DNA of 39,243 bases from Gammaproteobacteria bacterium (GCA_029864095.1 JAOTUB010000019.1:1-39243), one strand, 5' to 3'. Counted from the first letter of the stretch, positions 25,305 to 35,252 are shown. Numbers and translations are program-made. The notes: generated from the sequence alone by a model not told the origin.

Positions 25305-26420
25305 ATGCCGCTGCATCGTCCTGGTCCGGCCATAATCGCGTATGCACTCTTGCTAAGCGCGTGCGGACAATTCGGAGGAAACTCGGACAAAGCTGAAGAT
25401 GAAGAAGAGACTGCGGCTGTGCCCGTAGAGGTCGGTAAACCGATACGAGGCGACATCTATGCTGTCTACTCCGGTACCGCACCTATTGAAGCATTCGCCG
25501 AGGCGGAAGTGATTGCGAAGGTGTCGGGCGAAGTTCGCGAGATTTTTGTTGAAGAAGGCGACGATATTAGCCAGGGACAGATAATGGCCAGGCTCGACGG
25601 CGATCGCCTGAGGCTTGAACTCAATCAGTCTGCCGCTAACCTTCGCAAGCTGCAGCGCGACTATGACCGGAACGTGGAGCTCCAGGAAAAGGGCCTGCTC
25701 AGTAGCGGTGATTTCGACAAGATCAAGTACGACCTGGAGGCGCTGGAAGCTGCCCATAATCTCGCGAAGCTCGAACTCGATTACACCCAGATTCGTGCGC
25801 CAATTGACGGCGTCGTTTCCGAGCGCTACGTCAGGCGAGGCAACACAATCTCCGCGGGTGAGCCGGTATTCAAAGTGACGAGTTTCGATCCGCTCGTCGC
25901 CTACTTGTTTGTTCCGGAACGCGAGTATCGGAATATCGCACAAGATCAGTTCGTCGGCATCGATATTGATGCGCTGCAGGGACAGCGTTTCATCGCTGCG
26001 GTGACGCGAGTCAGTCCTGTTGTCGACCCGCAAACCGGGACTTTTAAAATCACGATAGAAGTCTCCGACGATCAGCGGCGGATCAAACCCGGCATGTTTG
26101 GGCGCATCAGCATCGTCTACGACCTGCATGAAAACGTCTTGCAGGTGCCACGCAACGCCATTCTTGAAGAAAGCACACAGACCAGCGTATTCGTCGTCGA
26201 GGACAACAAGGCTATTCGCAAGGTCGTGCAAACAGGCTATAGCGACAAAGGGATGGTCGAAATAACAAGCGGCCTTACTGACGATGACCTGGTGGTTACG
26301 GTCGGGCAGATCGGCCTCAAGGACGATTCCGCTGTAACGATCATCAACACTGACGGGCAGGCTATGGAGACGATCGGCGACGATGCCGAGCAGGCGGACA
26401 ATGATGCGCCGACTGATTGA
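25305..26420 (+). CDS. RND efflux periplasmic adaptor, lipoprotein (second copy)
   Basis: 371 residues from ATG 25305, with GGGGAG about 6 bases upstream. The lipobox LSAC places the lipid on Cys20. It has the same domain order as the first adaptor and aligns with it at VSGEVREIFVEEGDDISQGQ and LDYTQIRAPIDGVVSERYV, so the pair arose by duplication. The C-terminal tail is longer and very acidic. The frame is open back to 25239, overlapping the first adaptor, but that part lacks a signal. Its end overlaps the first pump gene by 20 bases. Confidence 0.9.
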   Translation: MPLHRPGPAIIAYALLLSACGQFGGNSDKAEDEEETAAVPVEVGKPIRGDIYAVYSGTAPIEAFAEAEVIAKVSGEVREIFVEEGDDISQGQIMARLDGDRLRLELNQSAANLRKLQRDYDRNVELQEKGLLSSGDFDKIKYDLEALEAAHNLAKLELDYTQIRAPIDGVVSERYVRRGNTISAGEPVFKVTSFDPLVAYLFVPEREYRNIAQDQFVGIDIDALQGQRFIAAVTRVSPVVDPQTGTFKITIEVSDDQRRIKPGMFGRISIVYDLHENVLQVPRNAILEESTQTSVFVVEDNKAIRKVVQTGYSDKGMVEITSGLTDDDLVVTVGQIGLKDDSAVTIINTDGQAMETIGDDAEQADNDAPTD

Positions 26421-29400
26421 GATCGCGACAGAGCGGCGCATCACTATCGTGATGCTGATGGTCGCGATAGCGCTTTTCGGCACGGTGTCGCTGTCGCGTC
26501 TGAAACTCAATCTTCTGCCTGACATCTCTTACCCGACGCTAACCATTCGGACCGAATTGACCGGCGCCGCGCCGGTCGAGATCGAGAACCTGCTGACCAA
26601 ACCGATTGAGGAAACCGTCGGGGTCATTCGCAACGTGCGCCTGGTGCGCTCCGTTTCGCGCTCCGGGCAATCCGATGTCACTCTCGAGTTCCTGTGGGGC
26701 ACCGACATGGACATCGCCGGCGTCGACGTCAGGGAGAAGCTAGACATTCTCGAATTGCCGCTCGAGGCCAGCCGCCCGCTGTTGCTGCGATTCGATCCGT
26801 CCTCGGAGCCGATCATGCGCCTCGGGCTATTGTACAAGGACGGCCGCGATACCGACCCGGAGAGCGCCGAAGCGCGTCTCAAGGCTCTGCGGAGACTTGC
26901 TGAGGACCGGATCAAGACCGATCTCGAAGCGGAAGAAGGCACTGCGGCAGTCAAGGTAAGTGGTGGCCTCGAAGACGAAATCGAGATTCGCGTGGATCAG
27001 CAAAAGCTGTCCCAACTCGGCATCGGTATCGATCAGATTGCGGCGCGCATCCGCGCCGAGAATGTCAATCTGTCAGGCGGCCGGCTCGAAGAAGGCGACC
27101 AGCGGTTTCTCGTACGAACGTTGAATGAATTCGAGTCTGTACAGGAAATGCGTGACGCGATTGTCGCCTCTGTGGCGAATCGACCGGTTTACCTGCGGGA
27201 CGTCGCGACCGTCACTCGTGGTTACAAAGAGCGCGAAGCGATAACCCGCGTGCGCGGGCGGGAGTCGGTGGAACTCGCGATCTACAAAGAAGGCGATGCG
27301 AACACCGTGCAGGTCGCGAGGCGAATTGCGGCTCGGCTTGAACGCGTAAACGAGTCGCTGCCGGATGACATTGAACTCACAACGATCTACGACCAGTCAA
27401 AGTTCATCTCGTCCTCGGTCGACGACGTCCGAAACGCGGCGATATTCGGCGGAATTATCGCGATTATTGTGCTGTACGGGTTCCTGCGTGACTCGCGCGC
27501 AACCACGATTACGGGAATCGCAATTCCTGTATCGGTGATCGGCACGTTCATGCTGATGTACCTTAACGACATCTCACTCAACATCATGTCGCTCGGCGGT
27601 ATCGCCTTGGCCGTCGGCATGCTCGTGGACAATTCGATTGTCGTACTCGAAAATATCGTGCGCAAAAGGGAGCATGGAGAGGGAATCCTAGAAGCCGCGC
27701 GAAACGGTACGTCCGAAGTGTCGGGAGCTGTCTCGGCAGCAACACTAACGACGATAGCCGTCTTCTTCCCGATGGTGTTCATATCCGGAATCGCGGGCCA
27801 GCTGTTTCGTGACCAGGCACTAACTGTAACGTTTGCGTTGATGTTCTCGCTAATCGTCGCATTGACCCTCATTCCAATGCTGGCGTCCCTGGGTACCGGC
27901 AGCCGCTATCAGAATGATCGGGAACAGGCCCCGCCGGGCCGGTTTACGCGCGCCGTCGCGAACGTCATACGCATGTTTGCTGCCGTATTCGCCGGCGCGA
28001 GGTGGCTGTTTTCGATCATTCTGTGGGCTCCAACCTGGCTTTTGCAGCGCCTGTATCGCGCCGTAGCCGCTGTATATCCCGGCGTCCTGAAGTGGTCATT
28101 GCAGCATCGACGCGCTGTCGTCGCTGGAGCCATCATCGTCTTCGTAGCAACCATGTCGCTTGTGCCGCGGCTGGGTACCGAGTTGATTCCACAGCTCGCA
28201 CAGGGAGAGTTCAGTGTGGACCTGCGGCTGTCCCCCGGCACACCGTTGACAGAGACGGACCGTGCCATACAGGCGGCGCAGAGGGCGACGGCGGCAATCG
28301 AAGCGGTCGCCCTTGACTACTCGGTAGCGGGCACAGGAAATCGACTTGACGCCAATCCTGTGGATGCGGGCGACTATACGGGTACGCTGAGCATCACATT
28401 GACACCAGGCTCAGGACGGAAAGAGGAAAATGCCACAATGCAGGCGATGCGAACCGCGCTCGCTCGTCTTCCAGGTGTGCAATACGAATTCAGCAGGCCC
28501 GCGTTGATGAGCTTTGCCAGTCCGCTGCAAATCGAGATTTCCGGCTACGACCTCGAGGGGCTCGAGCGCGTCAGCCAGCTTGTCGTTCAGGAATTATCTG
28601 CATCCGATCGGTTCACCGATATAAAAACAACTGTCGAGCAGGGTAATCCCGAGATCCAGATCGTATTCGACCAGGAGCGCGCGGCCAAACTGGGGCTTGC
28701 TGTTCGCGATATCGCCAACCGCGTGGTTGCGAATGTTCGTGGAGAGCTGGCAACTCGCTACACGTGGCGCGACAGGAAAATCGATGTGCTCGTCCGCAGC
28801 GTCGACACACGGCAGTCCAGCATCGACGAAATTCGTCGATTGATTGTCAATCCCGCGTCGGAGAGGCCTGTCTCGCTTGACGCGGTTGCAGATATCAGCG
28901 TATCCCGGGGACCTGCCGAGATTCGCCGCGTCGCGCAGGAGCGCGTCGCCGTCATTACTACAAATATCGCTTATGGCGATCTCGGCGCAGCCGCTGACGA
29001 GGCCGGCGCGGTTATCAACCGTACCCCGATGCCTGATGGCATCACCGCAATCGTATCCGGACAAAGCGAGGAAATGCAGGAATCGTTCCAGTCGATGCAG
29101 TTCGCGTTGGCACTGGCTATTTTTCTTGTGTATCTCGTCATGGCCTCACAGTTCGAGTCGCTGATACATCCATTTGTCATCCTATTCACGATTCCGCTGG
29201 CGCTCGTCGGCGCGGTTCTGGCTTTGTTCGTGACAGGCACCACGGTAAACATAGTCGCTCTGATCGGCGTCATCATGCTCGCTGGAATCGTGGTCAATAA
29301 CGCGATCGTGCTGGTCGACCTCATCAATCAGCTGCGTGCGCAGGGCAAAGCCCGGTTCGACGCCATCATGGAGGCCGGCAGCGCCAGACTTCGTCCGATC

Positions 29401-29622
29401 CTGATGACCTCGCTGACAACGGCCCTTGGGTTGGTGCCTATGGCCGTGGGTTTTGGCGAAGGTGCCGAGGTCCGTGCGCCGATGGCCATCACCGTGATCG
29501 GCGGCCTGCTGGTTTCGACTTTCCTGACGCTGGTCGTTATTCCGGTTGTCTATTCGTTGATGGATCGCAAGCAATGGCGCGCTGCCGGAAGCGTTGCCGC
29601 CGCCGGGCAGATGGCGCCGTGA
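26401..29622 (+). CDS. RND efflux permease (first copy)
   Basis: 1073 residues, full length for an HAE-type RND pump with twelve membrane helices and two large periplasmic loops. The proton-relay motif in the fourth helix is GMLVDNSIVVLENIV with Asp410 followed by Asn, as in SwrC-like pumps rather than the Asp-Asp of AcrB. Other marks are LNLLPDISYPTLTI near the start and SGIAGQLFRDQALTVTFALM. ATG codons at 26401 and 26404 both fit and lie within the end of the adaptor gene. It works with the adaptors and probably with the next pump protein. No outer-membrane channel gene is present. Confidence 0.93.
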   Translation: MMRRLIEIATERRITIVMLMVAIALFGTVSLSRLKLNLLPDISYPTLTIRTELTGAAPVEIENLLTKPIEETVGVIRNVRLVRSVSRSGQSDVTLEFLWGTDMDIAGVDVREKLDILELPLEASRPLLLRFDPSSEPIMRLGLLYKDGRDTDPESAEARLKALRRLAEDRIKTDLEAEEGTAAVKVSGGLEDEIEIRVDQQKLSQLGIGIDQIAARIRAENVNLSGGRLEEGDQRFLVRTLNEFESVQEMRDAIVASVANRPVYLRDVATVTRGYKEREAITRVRGRESVELAIYKEGDANTVQVARRIAARLERVNESLPDDIELTTIYDQSKFISSSVDDVRNAAIFGGIIAIIVLYGFLRDSRATTITGIAIPVSVIGTFMLMYLNDISLNIMSLGGIALAVGMLVDNSIVVLENIVRKREHGEGILEAARNGTSEVSGAVSAATLTTIAVFFPMVFISGIAGQLFRDQALTVTFALMFSLIVALTLIPMLASLGTGSRYQNDREQAPPGRFTRAVANVIRMFAAVFAGARWLFSIILWAPTWLLQRLYRAVAAVYPGVLKWSLQHRRAVVAGAIIVFVATMSLVPRLGTELIPQLAQGEFSVDLRLSPGTPLTETDRAIQAAQRATAAIEAVALDYSVAGTGNRLDANPVDAGDYTGTLSITLTPGSGRKEENATMQAMRTALARLPGVQYEFSRPALMSFASPLQIEISGYDLEGLERVSQLVVQELSASDRFTDIKTTVEQGNPEIQIVFDQERAAKLGLAVRDIANRVVANVRGELATRYTWRDRKIDVLVRSVDTRQSSIDEIRRLIVNPASERPVSLDAVADISVSRGPAEIRRVAQERVAVITTNIAYGDLGAAADEAGAVINRTPMPDGITAIVSGQSEEMQESFQSMQFALALAIFLVYLVMASQFESLIHPFVILFTIPLALVGAVLALFVTGTTVNIVALIGVIMLAGIVVNNAIVLVDLINQLRAQGKARFDAIMEAGSARLRPILMTSLTTALGLVPMAVGFGEGAEVRAPMAITVIGGLLVSTFLTLVVIPVVYSLMDRKQWRAAGSVAAAGQMAP

Positions 29623-32600
29623 AGCACACCGAGTTCGCTCTGGGGCGCCCAGTCACGACAGTCGTCGTGTTTGTCGCACTTGCGCTGGTGGGGTTGATCG
29701 CGTCAAGACTGCTGCCGCTGGAAAAATTTCCGGACATAGAATTCCCGGGGATTTTTGTTCAGGTTCCTTACGCGGGGTCGACGCCCGAGGAAGTTGAACG
29801 CCTCATCACGCGTCCGATAGAAGAAGCGCTTGCCACCCTTTCGGGCGTGGAGCAGATGGTCTCGACTTCAGACGAGGGCCAGTCGCAGATATTCCTGCAG
29901 TTCGGATGGGACCAGAGCATGGGGGCCAAGGGTATCGAAGCCCGTGCCAAAGTAGACAGCATTCGTCACTTGTTACCCGAAGACATCAGGCGCATTTTCA
30001 TTTTTACAGGATCGCTCGGCGATCAACCGGTATTACAGCTACGCATCTCGAGCGATCGCGACCTGTCTGACAGCTATGACCTTCTCGATCGACTCCTGAA
30101 AAGGCGCATAGAGAGAATTGAGGGTGTCTCGCGCGTCGAACTTCAGGGCGTCGATCCGCGGGAAATTCGTATTCTGATGCAATCGGATCGACTCGCCGCA
30201 TACGGCGTTGACGTCGTTCAATTACGCGATTTGCTGCTCAGCAGTAACTTCGCGGTCAGCGCAGGCAAGATCACGGCCGGCGAGCAGCGACTGAGTGTCC
30301 GGCCGCGCGGCGAATTCGCGTCGGTCGAAGAGATTCGGAATCTCACGATCAACGACAGCGGGCTTCGGTTGCGGGATATCGCCACCGTCGAACTGCGCAC
30401 GCCGGAACGCAATTACGGTCGCCATCTGGATCAAAAATATGCGATCGGCGTCGCTGTCAGCAAAACGACCGGGTCTAACCTGGTCGACGTAACCGATCGC
30501 GTCATCGCTGAGGTCGAGGAAATCAGCAATTTGCCGCAGATGCGGGGCATCAATATCTTCTCACTCGACAACCAGGGCGACAGCGTCAAAGACTCGCTGT
30601 CCGATTTGCTTGGCGCGGGCCTGTTCGGTGGCATGCTCGCGATCATTGTGCTGTATTTGTTTCTGCGCCAGGTCTCGACCACTTTGATCGTCATCGCGTC
30701 GGTGCCTTTCTCGATCCTGATTACGCTTGGCGCGCTGTATTTCTTCGGCCTGACGCTCAACATCCTGTCGATGATGGGACTGATGCTGGCCATCGGCATG
30801 CTTGTCGATAATGCCGTCGTGGTAACGGAGAGTATTTTTCGCGAACGCTCAGAAAGCGGCAACAGTCCCCACAAAGCGACAATCAAGGGCGTGAAGGAAG
30901 TCGGTCTGGCGGTTATTGCCGGAACCGCGACCACTGTCATCGTATTCGCGCCGATTATTTTTGGCGTCAAAACCGACATCATGGTCTTCCTGACTCACGT
31001 TGCGGTCACGATTATCGTCGCACTGCTGGCATCGTTGCTGATCGCGCAAACGCTGGTGCCGATGCTGGCCGCAAGGGTTGCCATACCGCCGCGCCCCAAG
31101 TCCGGTGCGTTGATGTCCCGCCTGGCGCGCCGCTATGAGCGCGCTCTCGGCTGGGTGGTATCGCATCCCTGGTGGACAGCGCTCGGTATTTTTCTGACCT
31201 GTGTCATTGGTGTGCTGCCGCTGGCGCTGAACCTCGTCAAGTTCGATGCGTTCCCGCAGGACGTCGGCCGGCGCCTGTACATGCCCTACCATATCGAGGG
31301 TCAGCACTCGCTTGAGGCCGTCGAAGCCGCCGTCAACAAGATCGAAAATTACCTGTACTCGCGCCAGGAAGAATTCAACATCCGAACGGTCTACAGCTAT
31401 TTCGATACCGACCGCGACAATACAGGCTCGACGCTGCTATTGACCGACGAGGATGATGCGACACTCTCGACGAAAGAGATCATCGAACGCATCGAGGCAG
31501 ACCTTCCTGAAATCATCATCGGTAAGCCGAGCTTTCAGTTTGAACAGCAAGGTGGCGGTGAGGGATTCAGTGTGCAGATTTCGGGTGACTCGACGACTGT
31601 TCTTAACGAGCTCGGTGTGGACATCGCGAGAGCGTTGTCGTCAGTGAAGGGCCTGAAGGACGTTCGCAGCGATGCCGACAGTGCTGACAAAGAGGTCCGC
31701 GTAATCATCGACCGTGACAGGGCCGCGGCGGCCGGCCTGACGACAGCCGATATCGCGCAGACGATCAGCATCGCAATGCGCGGCGAGAACCTGCGCGAAT
31801 TCCGCGGTGACTATGGCGAAGTAGACGTTCGTCTGGCATTTCGCGACAGTGAAAAACAGAGTATCGAGCAGCTGGCGAACCTGCCTCTGTACAAACCAGA
31901 CGGTGAGCGCATTACGTTGGGCAGCGTTGCCAACCTGCGCCTGGGCCAGTCCCCGGCCGCGATCCGCCGTACCGACCGGCAGACATCGGTCATACTCTCA
32001 GGCAATCTGGACGACGACACCAGCCTCGAGGACATCGAGCCCGGCATCGAGGACATGATGAATCAGATTGAGCTTCCGCCGGGTTACAGCTGGAAATTTG
32101 GCCGCGGCTTCGAACGCGAGGACGAGACACAGCTAATGATGGCAATCAATATTGTGCTCGGGATCGCGTGCATCTTTCTCGTCATGGCGGCTCTGTTTGA
32201 ATCCTTGTTGTTTCCGTTTTCGATCATCCTAGGATCAATCGTCTTTTCGATTTTCGGTGTTTTCCTGTTCTTCGCCGCGACCGGCACGACATTCTCGTTT
32301 ATGGCTTCGATTGGCATCATGATACTGATCGGTGTCGTCGTGAATAACGGCATCGTACTTGTTGATCATGTCAACAATCTCCGCATGCGCGGGCTGTCGC
32401 GTAACGAGGCAATCGTTACGGCCGGCCGGGACAGGCTCCGGCCTATCCTGATGACGGTCGCGACGACAATCGTCGGACTGTCGCCACTCGCCATCGGCAC
32501 GACGCAGATTGGCGGAGACGGCCCGCCCTACTACCCGATGGCCAGAGCTATTATCGGTGGGCTGGCATTTTCGACAGTCGTCTCCCTGCTCGTCGTACCG

Positions 32601-32741
32601 GCGCTGTATATCTACTTCGACAACCTTTCCGCTTGGGGCCGCAAAGTCATGCGCACCGCGAAGGCCGGTGCCGTGCGGCAGCCGTCAGTCCCAGGCCCAG
32701 GATCAGCATCCACCCCAGCGAGCCACCGCCACCACGATTGA
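29619..32741 (+). CDS. RND efflux permease (second copy)
   Basis: 1040 residues from GTG 29619, which overlaps the stop of the first pump gene (GTGA). It is a full RND protein: LEKFPDIEFPGIFVQVPY, GMLVDNAVVVTESIF with relay Asp397, and GVVVNNGIVLVDHVNNLR. It differs clearly from the first pump, so it is not a recent duplicate. Two pump genes in one operon suggest a heterotrimer like MdtB-MdtC. The last 30 or so residues, ending SHRHHD, have low complexity and lie antisense to the end of the surface-protein gene, so the tail probably arose by loss of an earlier stop. Confidence 0.92.
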   Translation: MKHTEFALGRPVTTVVVFVALALVGLIASRLLPLEKFPDIEFPGIFVQVPYAGSTPEEVERLITRPIEEALATLSGVEQMVSTSDEGQSQIFLQFGWDQSMGAKGIEARAKVDSIRHLLPEDIRRIFIFTGSLGDQPVLQLRISSDRDLSDSYDLLDRLLKRRIERIEGVSRVELQGVDPREIRILMQSDRLAAYGVDVVQLRDLLLSSNFAVSAGKITAGEQRLSVRPRGEFASVEEIRNLTINDSGLRLRDIATVELRTPERNYGRHLDQKYAIGVAVSKTTGSNLVDVTDRVIAEVEEISNLPQMRGINIFSLDNQGDSVKDSLSDLLGAGLFGGMLAIIVLYLFLRQVSTTLIVIASVPFSILITLGALYFFGLTLNILSMMGLMLAIGMLVDNAVVVTESIFRERSESGNSPHKATIKGVKEVGLAVIAGTATTVIVFAPIIFGVKTDIMVFLTHVAVTIIVALLASLLIAQTLVPMLAARVAIPPRPKSGALMSRLARRYERALGWVVSHPWWTALGIFLTCVIGVLPLALNLVKFDAFPQDVGRRLYMPYHIEGQHSLEAVEAAVNKIENYLYSRQEEFNIRTVYSYFDTDRDNTGSTLLLTDEDDATLSTKEIIERIEADLPEIIIGKPSFQFEQQGGGEGFSVQISGDSTTVLNELGVDIARALSSVKGLKDVRSDADSADKEVRVIIDRDRAAAAGLTTADIAQTISIAMRGENLREFRGDYGEVDVRLAFRDSEKQSIEQLANLPLYKPDGERITLGSVANLRLGQSPAAIRRTDRQTSVILSGNLDDDTSLEDIEPGIEDMMNQIELPPGYSWKFGRGFEREDETQLMMAINIVLGIACIFLVMAALFESLLFPFSIILGSIVFSIFGVFLFFAATGTTFSFMASIGIMILIGVVVNNGIVLVDHVNNLRMRGLSRNEAIVTAGRDRLRPILMTVATTIVGLSPLAIGTTQIGGDGPPYYPMARAIIGGLAFSTVVSLLVVPALYIYFDNLSAWGRKVMRTAKAGAVRQPSVPGPGSASTPASHRHHD

Positions 32742-33429
32742 CGACGATGACTTCCGGTATGACCGCGGTGTCCCGGTTGGCATCTTCGAGCGGCAGGAAC
32801 GCAAGTTCCGACGTGTCGTCAGGCCCGATCCAGGCAAGGAACGCATCGTCATAAGCGTCATACAGCTCGATCAGAATGTCGTAGCTGCCTGCCGGATAGC
32901 CTTCCAGCAGCTCGGTCACCAGCACGTAGTCGTCGTCGCTGGATGACCCGAAGATCGTGAAGTTCTCGGTTGCAGCATATTCATTCCAAGGCCCGCCCTC
33001 GTAACTCAGATACACAACAGCATAGACTTCGGCGATATTGAAATACGTGTCAGCGTCGAAGAGCAGATCGATACCGTGAAAATAGCCATCGCGATCCTGG
33101 TCATTGAACAGCACCACATCGGCCGTATAGAACCAAAAATCGACGTTCGGCGATTGTGTGCCAGGTGACGTGGTCTTGAGTTGCGCGGCGGCACGCTTGC
33201 TTCCTGCGCGCTCCCCGCTCGAAACCAATGCGCCAAACTCGTCCTCAGTAACAATACCGGCGACACCGCTATCGCGCTGCTGCTTGGTATTTTGCGTCGT
33301 TATGGATAAGCGTTTCTCGGCACTGCCTTCAGCCGCGTAACTGTTAGTCGACAATACGATCAACCCAACGATCAGTAGTAGCGTTCCAGGCCGTCGCGAC
33401 CGTGTAACTCGCGTGACGTAAGCGTTCAT
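32647..33429 (-). CDS. GlyGly-CTERM-like surface protein (choice-of-anchor H type)
   Basis: 260 residues from ATG 33429, with AGGA upstream. A Sec signal peptide (about 10-34, GTLLLIVGLIVLSTNSYAAEG) leads to an acidic, aromatic domain with DRDGYFHGIDLLFDADTYF, YEGGPWNEYA and GSYDILIELYDAYDDAFLAW, as I recall from choice-of-anchor H proteins. The tail is NRGGGGSLGWMLILGLGLTA and then basic residues, the pattern of GlyGly-CTERM sorting signals processed by rhombosortase. It should be exposed on the cell surface. Its final 95 bases overlap the convergent pump gene. The longer open frame to 33561 is rejected. Confidence 0.75.
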   Translation of the reverse strand: MNAYVTRVTRSRRPGTLLLIVGLIVLSTNSYAAEGSAEKRLSITTQNTKQQRDSGVAGIVTEDEFGALVSSGERAGSKRAAAQLKTTSPGTQSPNVDFWFYTADVVLFNDQDRDGYFHGIDLLFDADTYFNIAEVYAVVYLSYEGGPWNEYAATENFTIFGSSSDDDYVLVTELLEGYPAGSYDILIELYDAYDDAFLAWIGPDDTSELAFLPLEDANRDTAVIPEVIVVNRGGGGSLGWMLILGLGLTAAARHRPSRCA

Positions 33430-33567
33430 TTTCCTGTCCTCGATTTCCGCATTGTGATTAATATTTAAACCCTGTCTCACTGAATCGTTGCTGAACCCGT
33501 AGGCTTTGCCAACACAACATGCGATTATGTTCAGCTGTCGTTTAGTTTCATCGCTTGGCATTCATCC

Positions 33568-34518
33568 ATGGTTCAGGAAAGTCGTCAGAATTTGACGGGG
33601 AACGCCATCAGTTTCCTGTTGTTCGGTGTGGCCGGTGGACTTGCGCTTGACCTGTGTGCCAAGGGTCTGCTTGCGACGTATTCGCTCGAACAGTTTGTGT
33701 TTCTGCGAAGCCTGATCGGCCTGGCGATTTTTGTGCTAATCGGCCGCCAGTTCGGAGGAGCCAGGAGCCTCATCACTTCCAAGTGGGCGTGGCATCTTTT
33801 GCGAACGCTTCTCGCAACCGGCGCAATGTTCGGGTTCTTTTATGGTCTGGCACGCATGCCGCTCGTGGACGCGCTTACGCTCGGTTTTACGGCGCCGCTG
33901 ATGGTGACTGCGCTATCCGTGCCGATGCTCGGCGAGCACGTAGGATGGCGCCGTTGGGTCGCCGTTGTGACTGGTTTCATGGGCGTGCTGATCATCTTGC
34001 GACCGGGTGGAGGCGATTTCACTTTCGCAGCGCTCGCCGTGTTATTTGCCGCATTTTGTTATGCCTGCCTGGCGATCACCGCGCGCATGCTCTCGACAAC
34101 CGAAAGCAGCTATGCGCTCTCGATCTACGTTATCGCCGGGCCGATGCTGGTATCGATCGCGCTGCTTAGCCGGGGCTCCTGGCAGGCGCCCGACCTCGAC
34201 GGGTGGCTCCTGTTCACGCTGGCAGGGGCGTCGTCCGTTATCGCCTGGATCGGGATTATCGGCGGCTACCGGCGCGCCGCGCCGGCGCTTCTGGCACCGT
34301 TCGAGTACACAGCACTAATCGGCGGGGCAGTGGCAGGCTATTTGATCTGGGACGAGGTTCCCGACAGATGGGTAGTACTCGGGGCGACCGTGATTATCGC
34401 CTCTGGGCTGTTTGTCGTTTACCGTGAGATCGGCCAGGCGATTTCAAGCAAGTACCTGCGCACGCTTACGGCCAGCAGTGCCGCGGCGATAATGCGGCGG
34501 CTGAACCGCAAGGCCTAG
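33568..34518 (+). CDS. EamA/DMT-family transporter
   Basis: 316 residues with ten hydrophobic helices arranged as two EamA repeats. Typical stretches are FVFLRSLIGLAIFVLIG, FYGLARMPLVDALTLGFTAP, GEHVGWRRWVAVVTGFMGVL and, in the second repeat, APFEYTALIGGAVAGYLIWDE. Members move metabolites, amino acids or riboflavin; the substrate here is not known. It diverges from the surface-protein gene with 138 bases between. No strong ribosome-binding site is seen before ATG 33568. Confidence 0.88.
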   Translation: MVQESRQNLTGNAISFLLFGVAGGLALDLCAKGLLATYSLEQFVFLRSLIGLAIFVLIGRQFGGARSLITSKWAWHLLRTLLATGAMFGFFYGLARMPLVDALTLGFTAPLMVTALSVPMLGEHVGWRRWVAVVTGFMGVLIILRPGGGDFTFAALAVLFAAFCYACLAITARMLSTTESSYALSIYVIAGPMLVSIALLSRGSWQAPDLDGWLLFTLAGASSVIAWIGIIGGYRRAAPALLAPFEYTALIGGAVAGYLIWDEVPDRWVVLGATVIIASGLFVVYREIGQAISSKYLRTLTASSAAAIMRRLNRKA

Positions 34519-34575
34519 CCCCCGGGCGCGGATGTCATTACTCGCCGAATTCATATTTCGGCTACGTTGAACCGG

Positions 34576-35022
34576 CTAGTCGACGTCGCCCGCCGACAGT
34601 CCGGCGACTTCAGCCGGTGATACCTGCAGTGCCTCAACGACTCCGTTGAAAAAATCGATTTCCAGCACGCTGACATTCTTGTCGCTGCGGAATACGTCTG
34701 CCAGCGCGCGCACGGTATCCACCCGATACTTGTCGGCCAGCTTGCTGCGTACACTCGCCAGATACTTGCGCAGCGACGCCTCGGCATAGAGTTCGGCACG
34801 GGCAGCGACCCGAATGTCGCTGGCGCTGAAGTCATCGCCGGTATGTTCCTTCAAGATTTCGCGAATCCGGTCAACTTCGACATTCTGAATGTTGATGTCG
34901 GCATCTGCTGCCCGTGCGAGGGTCATAAGCAGCACTTCTTTGTACAGCTCTTCCCGTTCTCCCTCGTTGACGTCCGAGCCGCCAAAGATTTTTAAAACAC
35001 GCTTAAGATCTGCGATTGCCAT
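34576..35022 (-). CDS. TerB-like protein
   Basis: 148 residues, all helical. The pattern LYKEVLLMTLARAADADINI, VEVDRIREILKEHTG and FSASDIRVAARAELY matches TerB/DjlA-like domains, whose acidic residues bind metal ions. TerB proteins link to tellurite resistance and membrane stress; stand-alone copies have unclear roles. No other ter genes are nearby. AGAGAG lies before the ATG at 35022. Confidence 0.8.
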   Translation of the reverse strand: MAIADLKRVLKIFGGSDVNEGEREELYKEVLLMTLARAADADINIQNVEVDRIREILKEHTGDDFSASDIRVAARAELYAEASLRKYLASVRSKLADKYRVDTVRALADVFRSDKNVSVLEIDFFNGVVEALQVSPAEVAGLSAGDVD

Positions 35023-35252
35023 GGTGTTCTCTCTTGTATTTATCGTTCTTTCAGCGCGCTTGCCGCGACTGAGGCAGTAATCGGAGTATACACGCCGACA
35101 AGCCCCAGACTAGTCGCAGGATAACGCGGATTCCGTAATCGACCACCCGACTGCTCTTGTCGGTCTTTGCCGAGGCAGCTTCGATGGCCGAGCAAAGTAT
35201 CATATCGCATCAAATGGCGTATTTATACCGTTGTTTCTGCGCGATATTGTTC
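35023..35252. other. Intergenic region, no gene seen
   Basis: I see no coding frame with a start signal here. The stretch becomes AT-rich toward its right end (35200-35250), just before the promoter of the tiny gene. It must hold the control region of the TerB-like gene, but no clear promoter is recognised for it. Confidence 0.4.

Noticed and set aside
24130..25482. 450-residue open frame on the minus strand across the adaptor genes
   Set aside because: Shadow of two clear RND adaptor genes. A similar shadow covers 25353-26525.
33490..33535. GEMM-like words (GGCAAAGCC, ACGGG, then GACAGGGTTT) before the surface-protein gene on the minus strand
   Set aside because: A 7-bp stem (GCTGAAC/GTTCAGC) exists, but the 5' half of the aptamer and the GAAA-capped P2 are missing, so it is not called a riboswitch.
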